Positions 8,207 to 15,209 of a stretch of DNA of 17,056 nt are shown here, piece after piece (the stretch's first letter is position 1; each line of letters begins with the position of its first letter). A program made the position numbers and the translations under genes. The notes beneath the pieces are model-generated. The model was not told where the DNA came from, searched no databases, and saw nothing but the letters and a program-made list of their open reading frames with translations. Source of the stretch: DAOTZS01 sp034434335 (GTDB lineage Bacteria > Chloroflexota > Anaerolineae > CG2-30-64-16); contig DAOTZS010000015.1 in NCBI GenBank assembly GCA_034434335.1, positions 1 through 17,056 on the forward strand. The letters run 5' to 3'.

Positions 8207-8409
8207 GCTTGCCCTCTCAAGATGGCGAGAATCTGATCTTCGCCGACAAACTCATCTCGCCGACCTTCACGGATGGCGTTTGCCAAGCCGATTTCTTCAA
8301 TGGCTTCCAATATCACGTCCAGAAACAGCTCACGTTTTTCTTCTATCAGCTCAATGAGCACTTCCTTGAGTAACTCTTTGGCTTGTTTTTCGCTGATTGT
8401 CAATTCCAT
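8203..8409 (-). CDS. putative antitoxin of a RelE/ParE-type pair
   Basis: This is a 68-residue acidic, helical protein: MELTISEKQAKELLKEVLIE, then a Glu/Leu/Ile-rich middle (LIEEKRELFLDVILEAIEE) and a C-terminus ending DQILAILRGQA. Small proteins of this kind, ending in a short I-L-x-G motif, usually sit directly upstream of RelE/ParE toxins and wrap around them. The chosen ATG has GGGAGG 6 nt upstream; a longer frame to 8460 lacks such a site. The stop overlaps the next ATG, the usual antitoxin-first arrangement. I cannot see a clear DNA-binding fold, so autoregulation is uncertain. The assignment depends strongly on its neighbour. Confidence 0.65.
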   Translation of the reverse strand: MELTISEKQAKELLKEVLIELIEEKRELFLDVILEAIEEIGLANAIREGRRDEFVGEDQILAILRGQA

Positions 8410-8540
8410 CTTACGCCTCCCTTGTTCATTAGTTGGCCAGTAAGCGCACTGACGGCCCACACTTCACTTGCGTCGCGAAGCGCAGCAGAAACGTGGCAGC
8501 GTCGGCTGTAGCGAGCTGGCAGGCGACCTGTTCCCTTGAC

Positions 8541-8570
8541 ATTGTACCATCACATTGGGAAACGACACAA
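8541..8570 (-). promoter_or_regulatory. candidate promoter for antitoxin/toxin/endonuclease V
   Basis: On the minus strand TTGTGT (8570-8565) and TACAAT (8546-8541) are spaced 18 bp apart. The -10 is 5/6 and the -35 is weak. The leader to the antitoxin start at 8409 would be about 125 nt. A small dyad CAGT-AAGCGC-ACTG near 8440-8455 lies in that leader. Confidence 0.4.
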
Positions 8571-8653
8571 TATGAGAGCTCGGCCCATAGGGTCAGAGGA
8601 ATTCGTCATCACGTATATTAACTTCTGTGAACGGCAATTGAATAATATCAAAC

Positions 8654-8663
8654 TCAAATTTGA
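8654..8663. promoter_or_regulatory. palindrome over the -35 box of the MFS promoter
   Basis: TCAAATTTGA is a perfect 10-bp palindrome overlapping the first four bases of the -35 hexamer at 8660. Efflux genes are often controlled by repressors bound at such places, but no regulator gene is adjacent, so its use as an operator is inference. Confidence 0.35.
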
Positions 8664-8688
8664 CTTTATTTAGCTCCTTGTGTATACT
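8660..8688 (+). promoter_or_regulatory. sigma70-type promoter of the MFS gene
   Basis: TTGACT (8660-8665) and TATACT (8683-8688) with a 17-bp spacer form the second clear promoter of the window. The expected start is near 8695, leaving a leader of about 115 nt before the ATG at 8812. Confidence 0.7.
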
Positions 8689-8811
8689 GCACCACTGTAA
8701 TGCCAGGAAGGGCCGACAGGACAACCCCAAGCCCCCCTGTAGACGGGCCGTCCCTCGACCCCAAAAGGCACCTTCTGGCACTGCCACGCTACTGCACGCG
8801 AGGTTCAAAAC

Positions 8812-10119
8812 ATGGAGATGACCACGGCCACCGCGCCGAAGGAAAAGTGGGCTGCCCCCTTCTTTACCATCTGGATTCCCCAGGCCTTCTCGCTCGTAGG
8901 GAGCAGTCTGGCGCAATTCGCGCTGGTCTGGTGGCTGACCCAGACCACCGGCTCGGCCACAGTGTTGGCTACCGCCAGCCTGGCCGCTGTCCTGCCCCAG
9001 GTTTTGATCGGCCCGGTATCTGGCGCCCTGGTAGACCGCTGGAACCGCCGGGTTGTGATGATCGTTGCCGACACCCTGATCGCAGCCAGCCTGGTGGTGT
9101 TGGCTTTCCTGTATGTGGCCGGCGCGATGCGCGTCTGGCATATTTATGTCATCATGGCCTTCCGCGCCTTGCTGGGTGGCTTCCACTGGATGGCCATGCA
9201 GGCCTCCACCTCGCTGATGGTGCCCAGGGCCCAGTTGGCCCGCATCGCAGGGCTGAATCAAACCCTCCATGGCATCGTCAGTATTATCTCGCCACCGCTG
9301 GGAGCTGTGTTGCTCAGCCTGCTCCCTCTGCACGGCGTAATAGCCATTGATGTCGCCACCGCGCTGCTGGCGATAACCCCTCTCTTCTTCATCGCCATTC
9401 CGCAGCCCCAGCGGGCCCCCATGCCGCCGACGGGGGAACCGGCCGACTCGGCTGCACCACCTGCTATTCAGCCCACTGTGCTGAGCGACCTGCGCGCCGG
9501 GCTGCGCTACGTATGGGGGTGGCCGGGACTGTTCGCCGTCCTCATCATGGCCACGCTGGTCAACTTTGTCGTCAACCCTGCTTTCGCCCTGATGCCCATC
9601 CTGGTCACCAGGCACTTTGGGGGCGCCGCGCTGGAATTGGGTTGGCTGGAGTCGGCCTGGGGCATAGGGGTGGTCAGCGGTGGCCTTATCTTGAGCGTCT
9701 GGGGCGGCTTTCGTAAGCGGGTGGTCACCGCCCTCCTTGGTCTGGCAGGGATGGGGTGCGGCACCTTGATCGTTGGCCTGGCGCCAGCCAGGGCGTTTAC
9801 TGTGGCCCTGGCTGGCATGTTCCTGGCCGGCTTCATGAACCCCATTACCAACGGCCCCTTCTTCGCCCTCCTGCAATCTCACGTGGCACCCGAGATGCAA
9901 GGCCGGGTCTTCTCCCTGGTGCAAAGCGCGGCCACGGCCATGATGCCTCTCAGCCTGCTCGTTGCCGGGCCGGTGGCCGATGCCCTCGGCGTGCGCCTCT
10001 GGTATCTGGTGGGGGGCAGCGCGTGCATCCTGATCAGCCTGGGCGCTTTCCTGGTGCCGGCGATCATGAACATAGAAAGCAATAACGCCCAGGCACTCCC
10101 CACCACTACCAGTGGATGA
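8812..10119 (+). CDS. MFS drug-efflux-type transporter (MefA/EntS-like)
   Basis: This 435-residue protein has twelve predicted membrane helices. The first helix is IWIPQAFSLVGSSLAQFALV, the pattern of macrolide-efflux (MefA) and enterobactin-exporter-like MFS proteins. The loop-2 motif is GALVDRWNRRVVM. A polar central loop (about residues 199-225, Pro/Ala-rich) joins the halves, and the second half contains GFMNPITNGPFFALLQSHV and MQGRVFSLVQS, also typical. It should export a small molecule with the proton gradient; the substrate is unknown. GCGAGG upstream gives a modest ribosome-binding site, and the gene is transcribed alone. Its 3' end overlaps the convergent L,D-transpeptidase gene by 14 bp, so no terminator fits between them. 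Confidence 0.88.
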   Translation: MEMTTATAPKEKWAAPFFTIWIPQAFSLVGSSLAQFALVWWLTQTTGSATVLATASLAAVLPQVLIGPVSGALVDRWNRRVVMIVADTLIAASLVVLAFLYVAGAMRVWHIYVIMAFRALLGGFHWMAMQASTSLMVPRAQLARIAGLNQTLHGIVSIISPPLGAVLLSLLPLHGVIAIDVATALLAITPLFFIAIPQPQRAPMPPTGEPADSAAPPAIQPTVLSDLRAGLRYVWGWPGLFAVLIMATLVNFVVNPAFALMPILVTRHFGGAALELGWLESAWGIGVVSGGLILSVWGGFRKRVVTALLGLAGMGCGTLIVGLAPARAFTVALAGMFLAGFMNPITNGPFFALLQSHVAPEMQGRVFSLVQSAATAMMPLSLLVAGPVADALGVRLWYLVGGSACILISLGAFLVPAIMNIESNNAQALPTTTSG

Positions 10120-11134
10120 CCACCGGCGTCCCAATGTCGGCCCATCCGTATAACCAGGCAGCGTCGGGGGTGGACATGTTGACGCAGCCATGGCTCATCG
10201 GATGGCCGAAATTGTTATGCCAGTAAGTCCCATGGATAGCGTAGCCGGCGTAGAAGTACATCACGTACGGCACATTCGGCAGCCAGTAGCCCGGCCCCGA
10301 CATCGTCTGAGACGGCAGCTTGGTCTGGATGGCAAAGCGTCCCACCACAGTAGGGGTAGCCGGAAGGCCGCTGCTGATCAGGGTGCTGAACACTGCCACC
10401 TGGCCCTCGTAAGCTGTCAGCCGTTGTTGGCTGAGGCTGATATCAATCCATCGGCCGCTGCCTGAGCCAGGAGCCGGTTGGGGTGCGGGGTCGCCCGAGC
10501 CAGTGCTCCCTTGCCCCACCTTTAGCCGTTGCCCCACCCAGATAAAGTTAGGGTTGGCCAGGCCATTGAGAGCCGCCAGGGCCGCCACCGTCGTCCCATA
10601 GCGCAGGGCGATGCTGGCCAGGGTCTCCCCACGCTGGACGACATGGATGCCGCTCGCCGGGGCCGGTTGCGGGGCCGGCGCAGGCGCGGGTGCCGCGGCG
10701 CCAGGGATCACCAGCCTCTGGCCCACCCATATGAAGTTGAGGTTGCCCAGGCCATTGGCCTGGGCCAGGGCTGCCACGCTGACCCCATAGCGGGCAGCAA
10801 TGCTGGCCAGGGTATCCCCACGCTGCACCACATAGGTGCCAGATCCCGGCGCGGGCGCCGGGTTAGGGGCAGGCGCGGCCCCGCCCGGCACGATCAGTCG
10901 TTGCCCGACATAGATAAAATCCGGGTTGCGGATGCCATTGGCCTGGGCCAGCGCCGTCTGAGACACGCCGAGCCGGCCTGCGATTGTGCTCAGGGTGTCT
11001 CCCCGCTGGACAATGTACACCCCATCCTGCAGCGCCGGGGCAGCCAGCGCAATGCCCGGTCCTGCCCACAAGACCATCATAGCCACCAGAGTTATCCAGG
11101 CTCGCTGTCGCCAAAGCCTTGCACCACGAAACAT
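10106..11134 (-). CDS. secreted L,D-transpeptidase with three LysM domains
   Basis: The 342-residue precursor has a signal peptide (basic MFRGARLWRQR, hydrophobic core to about residue 32). Three LysM repeats follow near 39-83, 101-144 and 164-206, each with VQRG[DE]TL and a closing VGQRL, separated by Ala/Pro/Gly linkers. The YkuD domain spans about 229-342 with AIHGT (His301) and the catalytic SHGCVNM (His315, Cys317). Such enzymes exchange peptide cross-links in peptidoglycan or anchor proteins to it; LysM binds the glycan. The host therefore probably has diaminopimelate-type peptidoglycan accessible outside the membrane. AAGGAG stands 6 nt before the ATG. The near-identical LysM units and linkers form internal DNA repeats that could expand or contract. 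Confidence 0.93.
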   Translation of the reverse strand: MFRGARLWRQRAWITLVAMMVLWAGPGIALAAPALQDGVYIVQRGDTLSTIAGRLGVSQTALAQANGIRNPDFIYVGQRLIVPGGAAPAPNPAPAPGSGTYVVQRGDTLASIAARYGVSVAALAQANGLGNLNFIWVGQRLVIPGAAAPAPAPAPQPAPASGIHVVQRGETLASIALRYGTTVAALAALNGLANPNFIWVGQRLKVGQGSTGSGDPAPQPAPGSGSGRWIDISLSQQRLTAYEGQVAVFSTLISSGLPATPTVVGRFAIQTKLPSQTMSGPGYWLPNVPYVMYFYAGYAIHGTYWHNNFGHPMSHGCVNMSTPDAAWLYGWADIGTPVVIHW

Positions 11135-11164
11135 AGCCTGCTCCTTGAAGGGTGTTATAAGGAG

Positions 11165-11193
11165 ATCACAGCACAGGGCCAGTGCTTTGTAAA
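11165..11193 (-). promoter_or_regulatory. candidate promoter of the L,D-transpeptidase gene
   Basis: On the minus strand TTTACA (11193-11188) and TGTGAT (11170-11165) are 17 bp apart, with TGC before the -10 (extended type). A dyad AGCAC-7-GTGCT (11170-11186) fills the spacer and could be an operator. The leader would be about 25 nt and contains the AAGGAG site. Confidence 0.4.
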
Positions 11194-11219
11194 GCTGGAT
11201 TCTACACTTTCCGGATTGA

Positions 11220-11242
11220 CCCCCACCCCCGGCCCCGCCCCC
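11220..11242 (-). other. G-quadruplex motif on the minus strand
   Basis: Read on the minus strand, four runs of 5, 4, 5 and 5 guanines are separated by loops of 1, 2 and 1 bases. This is a very favourable intramolecular quadruplex pattern. It lies about 85 bp upstream of the L,D-transpeptidase start and overlaps the left arm of the next hairpin, so the two folds compete. Confidence 0.6.
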
Positions 11243-11257
11243 TATCAGGGGGCGGGG
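11233..11257. repeat. hairpin 1, 11-bp perfect arms
   Basis: CCCCGCCCCCT and AGGGGGCGGGG flank a 3-base loop (ATC). It is the first of three large inverted repeats in about 130 bp. No T-run follows on either strand, so a simple intrinsic terminator is unlikely. Confidence 0.75.
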
Positions 11258-11270
11258 AGATCGGCATTAA

Positions 11271-11309
11271 GGGGGTTTCTGGGGCGGCGAAGCCGTCCCA
11301 GAAACCCCC
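11271..11309. repeat. hairpin 2, 18-nt arms
   Basis: GGGGGTTTCTGGGGCGGC pairs with GCCGTCCCAGAAACCCCC around a GAA loop, with one G-T wobble. The long, nearly perfect stem looks like a dispersed intergenic palindrome rather than a gene-specific signal. Confidence 0.8.
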
Positions 11310-11319
11310 ACACTTGGGA

Positions 11320-11358
11320 TTTCCCCCGCTCTCCCCTGGGAGGGGAGAGCGGGGGAAA
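11320..11358. repeat. hairpin 3, 18-bp perfect arms
   Basis: TTTCCCCCGCTCTCCCCT and AGGGGAGAGCGGGGGAAA are exact complements around a GGG loop. The right arm provides the first two guanine runs of the quadruplex motif that follows. Confidence 0.85.
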
Positions 11359-11372
11359 GGGGGTGAGAGGGG
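11342..11372 (+). other. G-quadruplex motif on the plus strand
   Basis: Guanine runs of 4, 5, 5 and 4 are separated by AGAGC, AAA and TGAGA, a canonical pattern able to stack four tetrads. It excludes hairpin 3 when folded. It lies between the sensor gene and the L,D-transpeptidase gene, on the non-coding strand for both. Confidence 0.6.
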
Positions 11373-11430
11373 AACGCACTGGCTGCAAAATGCCAGAATC
11401 TGGCTTAACACGGCACTAGGCTGGGTAGCC

Positions 11431-11620
11431 CGAACTATTCAGCGGTGACTGGAAGGGCCACGCCGAAGGCTCGCCCGAGGTGTCACCCTTTTTGGGCCTG
11501 CGGCCAGAGGTCGGCCTTCGCCGACCTTTCTCACGATGCATCCATGAAGGATGTCGGCCTCCGCCGACACCCGGCACGCAGTGCCCAGGAGGGGCGATTC
11601 CATTCAGCCTGAATAGTTAC
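11431..11620 (+). mobile_element. MITE copy 1 (about 190 bp, left tip degraded)
   Basis: This is a non-coding element with inverted ends AACTATTCAG (11433-11442) and CTGAATAGTTAC (11609-11620). It matches copy 2 (15218-15379) along its length; the right 139 bp are about 85 % identical by eye. The left tip reads CG where copy 2 has GT, and no clean 8-bp target duplication is present; only GCCCG abuts both ends. A 27-base insert (11455-11481) separates the arms GGTGAC and GTCACC that form a terminator hairpin in copy 2. Internal stems are AGGTCGGC/GCCGACCT (11508-11527) and TGTCGGC/GCCGACA (11552-11569). Its right tip supplies the stop codon of the sensor gene. No transposase is encoded. Confidence 0.8.
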
Positions 11621-13857
11621 GCCCGTAGTTGTTCAGCCCGTTGCGCCGTCTGCAGCGCGGCGGCCGCGCTGTTAGCCAGGGTGCGTAGCACCACCATATC
11701 ATCCTCAAAGAATTTGCGCTGATGATCTGGGCTGACCACCACCAGCGCACCCAGAGGGTTCTCGTTTACCTCCAGGGGGACGCATATGGCAGGTCCGCTG
11801 ACATTCAGAATGGGAGAGGGAGGCAGTGGCTGTTCCGGGTCATAGAAGATCGGCTGGCCGGCCCGCATGACCCAGGTGACGGCGTCCTGGTGGACCGGGG
11901 CCCACTGCTCGCCTGCACCCGCGCCCTGTCGGCCATGAAGCTCTCTCGTACCCGTAGCCGGGTCCTGCAGGTAAAGCCAGGTGGTGCTGTAGCCCATCAG
12001 TTCTGAGGCCTCGCGCAGCACGACGTCAAGCACGTCCTTCACGCTGGCAGCCGACGCCACCAGCCGGCTTAGCATCTGCAGTGTGACAAGCTGCTCCTGA
12101 TAGCGGGAGGCCTCTTCGTAGAGCCGGGCATTGAGGATGCTGTGGCCGGCGATACGGGCCAGGGCAAATACCACGTCACCCAGGCCGTCAACGCTGAAGC
12201 GCTGCGGTTCCTCGGTGCCCACGATGATCAGCGCACAGGGTTCATTGCCACTCACCACGGGGAACAATAACAAGCTGCCCCCCACCTCCCACTCAAACTC
12301 CCCCGGCCGGGGCCGCTTCTCGGCCACCACATCGTTGATAATCAACGGTTGCCGCGAGACCAACGCCCGGGCCATCACCCCCCACAACGGCACCTGGTAT
12401 TCCCGGCCCTGGATACGGCTGGCCACCTCGCCGGGAAGGCCGCGCACGGCCCGGCACGTGTAGGGTCCCACCTCGCCCTCCCCTACCATGATCACCACAT
12501 AGGAAACCCCTTCCAACCCATAGATGGCCTCTGCCGCCGTCTGCAACGACTCTTCCAGGTTGAGGGAGCGCCCCAACTCTGCGCTGGCCTCAAACAGGTA
12601 GGTGGAGAGCCGGGCCTGCCGGCGCAGTTGCTCGGTCTGACCCTGCATCTGATTGGTAACCCGGCCAAACGCCTTCACCAGGGCCGAGAGCTCACCAATC
12701 GGGGTTTCCGGCAGGGGCCGGCCCAGGCCGTTGTCGGCCATCCCTCCCACGGCCTGGGCCAGCGCCGTCAACGGCCGGGTCACGTATCCGGCCAGCCACA
12801 GGCTGAGGATCATCACCAGGCCAAAGGAAACCGCTATAGCCAGGATGAGCAGCAATTGCCAGCGCAGGGCCTGGGCGAGAGGCTCGCTCACCGGCTGCCA
12901 GATGGCCAGGTAGCCGACATTCACCCCGCGCGGCATGACCGGTCTCATCACGGTGTGATAGCGTTGGCGGTTCAGGGTGGCATCCATCGCCAGAGGTTGG
13001 GCCTCTGTTGCGGAGTAGAGCGCCACCTTAGCCACCCTTAGCCCCGACAGCCCCTCGGCGTCAGTGGGGAGAGAAGCAAAAACCGCAAAGCCATCGCTGT
13101 CGTAAAACACCAGTGGACGCTCAATCCAGCCGGCGACGCTCTGGAGAAGGTCACCCAGCGACACCCCCAGCACCAACACACCCAGCACGTGCCCTTGCCG
13201 CACCACCCTCCGCACCAGGTATAACACGGGCCCCTCCTGGCCAGCCACCTCCCCCACCACATAGGCTGGCTCCGGACACCCGGATGCCATCAGGCAGCGA
13301 ACCCACGTGTTGAGCGCGCTGCCGGTCGCCAGCCGGGCCCGCCAGGCCAGCTCAGATTCCTCATCGCGTGGCCAGAGCGCGCGCAGGCTGCCAGGCCCAT
13401 CCAACAGCGCCACCACATCCATATCGGCCACACCGCTCCACTCCAGAGCCAGTTGTGCGGCCACCAGAGGGCTATCTTTCTGCAACAGGGTGGCCACCTC
13501 TTCCCGCTGGGCCATCTGGAGCGCCACATAGTCCAGCAGCACCAGATGCGCTTCCAGCATTCTGTCGGCTGCCTTACTGGCCGTCTCCAACGCCTGGGTG
13601 TAGGATGTGTTCACCAAAGCCAGGACGGCCCGCGAGCCAGCGAACATGCCAGCCACTGCCAGCACCAGCATCAGTCCTACCAGGGGAAACACAATGCTGC
13701 GACGCACAGACGCTCGCAGCCAGGCCGTGACAGTGATCCACGTGCGCGAGGAACGCAATCTCTGCCGAGCTCGCATCAGGCTCTCCAGTAAGGGTGTTTT
13801 CCTCATGATGTGACCGATGTTGCTCCTCACAATGGCCCTTTCCCAGCAGCCGGACAT
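11617..13857 (-). CDS. membrane sensor: extracytoplasmic domain, HAMP, GAF, GAF, no output domain
   Basis: Residue numbers count from a TTG codon at 13860, one before the ATG used here. Membrane helix 1 is near 53-75, and an extracytoplasmic sensor region (about 76-330, probably Cache-like, with QGHVLGVLVLGVSLGDLLQS) follows. Helix 2 is near 333-357, HAMP near 358-412 (TRPLTALAQAVGGMADNG), GAF1 near 425-580 and GAF2 near 595-742. It ends abruptly at RAEQLRA, where such proteins normally enter a coiled coil and a kinase, GGDEF or cyclase domain. The stop TAA lies inside the tip of MITE copy 1. Other possible starts are GTG at 13830 (AAAGG upstream) and ATG at 13806; none has an ideal ribosome-binding site. 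It diverges from the REC-cyclase gene, the likely partner. It may act by protein contact or be a truncated histidine kinase. Confidence 0.82.
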   Translation of the reverse strand: MSGCWERAIVRSNIGHIMRKTPLLESLMRARQRLRSSRTWITVTAWLRASVRRSIVFPLVGLMLVLAVAGMFAGSRAVLALVNTSYTQALETASKAADRMLEAHLVLLDYVALQMAQREEVATLLQKDSPLVAAQLALEWSGVADMDVVALLDGPGSLRALWPRDEESELAWRARLATGSALNTWVRCLMASGCPEPAYVVGEVAGQEGPVLYLVRRVVRQGHVLGVLVLGVSLGDLLQSVAGWIERPLVFYDSDGFAVFASLPTDAEGLSGLRVAKVALYSATEAQPLAMDATLNRQRYHTVMRPVMPRGVNVGYLAIWQPVSEPLAQALRWQLLLILAIAVSFGLVMILSLWLAGYVTRPLTALAQAVGGMADNGLGRPLPETPIGELSALVKAFGRVTNQMQGQTEQLRRQARLSTYLFEASAELGRSLNLEESLQTAAEAIYGLEGVSYVVIMVGEGEVGPYTCRAVRGLPGEVASRIQGREYQVPLWGVMARALVSRQPLIINDVVAEKRPRPGEFEWEVGGSLLLFPVVSGNEPCALIIVGTEEPQRFSVDGLGDVVFALARIAGHSILNARLYEEASRYQEQLVTLQMLSRLVASAASVKDVLDVVLREASELMGYSTTWLYLQDPATGTRELHGRQGAGAGEQWAPVHQDAVTWVMRAGQPIFYDPEQPLPPSPILNVSGPAICVPLEVNENPLGALVVVSPDHQRKFFEDDMVVLRTLANSAAAALQTAQRAEQLRA

Positions 13858-13863
13858 CAACCT

Positions 13864-13891
13864 TTGTCGGGGCCTGGCCTTGTGCTATAAT
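13864..13891 (+). promoter_or_regulatory. extended -10 promoter of the REC-cyclase gene
   Basis: TATAAT (13886-13891) is a perfect -10 preceded by TGC (extended -10). TTGTCG (13864-13869) at a 16-bp spacing is a 4/6 match to the -35. The start is expected near 13898, with a leader of about 80 nt. The box lies just outside the 5' end of the divergent sensor gene, so the two transcription units probably interfere or are co-regulated. Confidence 0.65.
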
Positions 13892-13978
13892 GGGGTTTGG
13901 CTGATGCCAGGCCCGTGCTTGGGCTGCAACCTCGTCGTGTAATTACGGCGTCTGAAGAAGACCGCCTCAGGAAACGGT

Positions 13979-15121
13979 ATGGCTGCAAATCCGGTAGTGC
14001 TGCTGGTAGATGATGAGCCTGACACCGTGCGCCTGGTCCGCAAGATCCTGCAGGCCGATGGGTGCCAGATCATCGAAACCACCGACGGTGACCAGGCTCT
14101 GGCTGCTTATTACGAAACCAGGCCCGATCTGATCCTGCTCGACATCGTCCTGCCCCAACGAGACGGGCTTGACATCCTGCGCGAGATCAGGCGCAAGGAC
14201 CCGGTGACCGGCATCATCATGGTCAGCGCGCTCACCTCCGAGCGCACCACCATTGACTCCATGCTCGCAGGTGCCGATGATTATATTAGCAAGCCGTTCC
14301 AGATCCGCGAGATGCGGGTGCGCATTCGCCAGGTTCTGGAAAAGGCAACTCTGCGCCGCGAGAATGCCCGCCTTCAGGCTCAACTGGAGCACGCCAACCA
14401 GCGCATCCGCGAGCTGGTAGAGCACTACATCCCGGCCGAGTTGCGGGCCCAGTTTATGGAAAGCCAGGAACCGCCTCGCCTGGGCGGCAAACGCCAGGAG
14501 GTCACTATCCTTTACGCCGACATCCGAGACTTCACACCGCTGGCCGAATCGGTTCCCCCGGATGAGCTGGTCGAGGTTCTTAACCGCTACCTGGGCCTGG
14601 CCGCCTCTGCCATCCAGGCCCAGGGCGGCACCCTGGACAAATTCATGGGCGACGGTGCCATTGGGCTATTCAACGCGCCAATGCCGCAACCGGATCATGC
14701 CTTGCGGGCAGTACGCGCCGGGCTGGAAATGGTGGCTGCCTTCCAGGCGGCCGCCAGGCCGGGCTGCCAGCTTACGATAGGCATAGGTATCAACACAGGA
14801 GAAGCGGTTGTCGGCAATATTGGCACCCCCCAGCTCATGAACTATACCGCCATTGGGGACGCCATGAACCTGGCCCAACGGCTGCAGGAGATGGCTGGCA
14901 GGAACGAAATCCTTATCGGGCCCCAGACCCTGGAACAGGTCCGAGACCAGGTGCTGGTGGAAGCACTGGGGCCATGTCCGGTGCGAGGCCGGAGCGAACC
15001 GATCATCCCCTATCGTGTCCTGGGCATTAAGCCCTCGCCCCATGAACCTTCGGCCACAGAAGCCCCTGCGCCCCAAGACGACCCGTCCACCCTCCTCGGT
15101 AACGTTGCCCATGGCAAATAG
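13979..15121 (+). CDS. response regulator fused to class III adenylate cyclase
   Basis: This 380-residue protein should make cAMP under control of an N-terminal receiver. The receiver (about 5-120) has Asp11/Asp12, the phosphoacceptor Asp55 (LLDIVLP), Ser83 and Lys105. A coiled-coil linker (about 122-150) leads to the cyclase domain (about 173-350). Metal aspartates are Asp181 (LYADIRDFT) and Asp225 (KFMGDG). Lys221 and Thr290 occupy the purine-selecting positions, and Asn297 and Arg301 (NLAQR) the transition-state positions, so catalysis looks intact. A Lys/Thr pair is the pattern of class IIIb (CyaC-like, often bicarbonate-sensitive) adenylate cyclases. The last 30 residues are polar and disordered. 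AGGAAA stands 4 nt before the ATG. No histidine kinase is in the window; the divergent GAF sensor is the obvious candidate partner. Confidence 0.92.
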   Translation: MAANPVVLLVDDEPDTVRLVRKILQADGCQIIETTDGDQALAAYYETRPDLILLDIVLPQRDGLDILREIRRKDPVTGIIMVSALTSERTTIDSMLAGADDYISKPFQIREMRVRIRQVLEKATLRRENARLQAQLEHANQRIRELVEHYIPAELRAQFMESQEPPRLGGKRQEVTILYADIRDFTPLAESVPPDELVEVLNRYLGLAASAIQAQGGTLDKFMGDGAIGLFNAPMPQPDHALRAVRAGLEMVAAFQAAARPGCQLTIGIGINTGEAVVGNIGTPQLMNYTAIGDAMNLAQRLQEMAGRNEILIGPQTLEQVRDQVLVEALGPCPVRGRSEPIIPYRVLGIKPSPHEPSATEAPAPQDDPSTLLGNVAHGK

Positions 15122-15209
15122 TATACCATGACCTGCCAGGAGTGGCAATCAAGCCAGGGCATTTTGATATATAAATCTTGGGAGAGATTGAGAAGAGGTT
15201 GGCTTCGTA

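Larger units (their letters stand above)
8410..8811. other. 400-bp divergent intergenic region, AT-rich in the middle
   Basis: I see no gene here. It separates the leftward antitoxin operon from the rightward MFS gene and holds one promoter candidate in each direction. The stretch from about 8590 to 8695 is much richer in A+T than the flanks. The leader of the MFS gene (about 8695-8811) has distant complementary arms TGCCAG (8701-8706) and CTGGCA (8775-8780), but no recognised riboswitch. Confidence 0.6.

Noticed and set aside
8536..8564. Perfect TTGACA at 8536-8541 as a rightward promoter
   Set aside because: No -10-like hexamer at 16-18 bp; TATGAG at 8571 is far too distant. The better rightward promoter is at 8660-8688.
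8700..9350. Open frame starting at an ATG near the MFS transcription start
   Set aside because: It overlaps the MFS gene in another frame, has no ribosome-binding site and reads as low-complexity sequence. A leader peptide would be expected to stop before 8812.
10106..10119. 14-bp tail-to-tail overlap of the MFS and L,D-transpeptidase genes as a regulatory antisense region
   Set aside because: Both reading frames are well supported and small convergent overlaps are common in compact genomes; nothing else there suggests control.
8593..10191. Long minus-strand open frame opposite the MFS gene
   Set aside because: It is rich in Gln/His/Gly/Pro with no recognisable domain or hydrophobic core, and mirrors codon bias of the convincing MFS gene. 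It is an antisense shadow in GC-rich DNA; the same applies to the frames opposite 2000-3037 and 3207-4094.
10500..11040. Tandem repeats that might be a repeat array
   Set aside because: They are the coding units of three LysM domains and their Ala/Pro linkers, in frame within the L,D-transpeptidase gene; not CRISPR.
11182..11419. Short open frames through the hairpin block (11135-11430)
   Set aside because: Proline/glycine/arginine-rich translations of palindromes with no ribosome-binding site; the same region is open on both strands because of its repeats.
11428..11432. GCCCG on both sides of MITE copy 1 (also 11621-11625) as its target duplication
   Set aside because: Five bases are shorter than the 8-bp duplication of copy 2 and the left tip is altered, so chance cannot be excluded.
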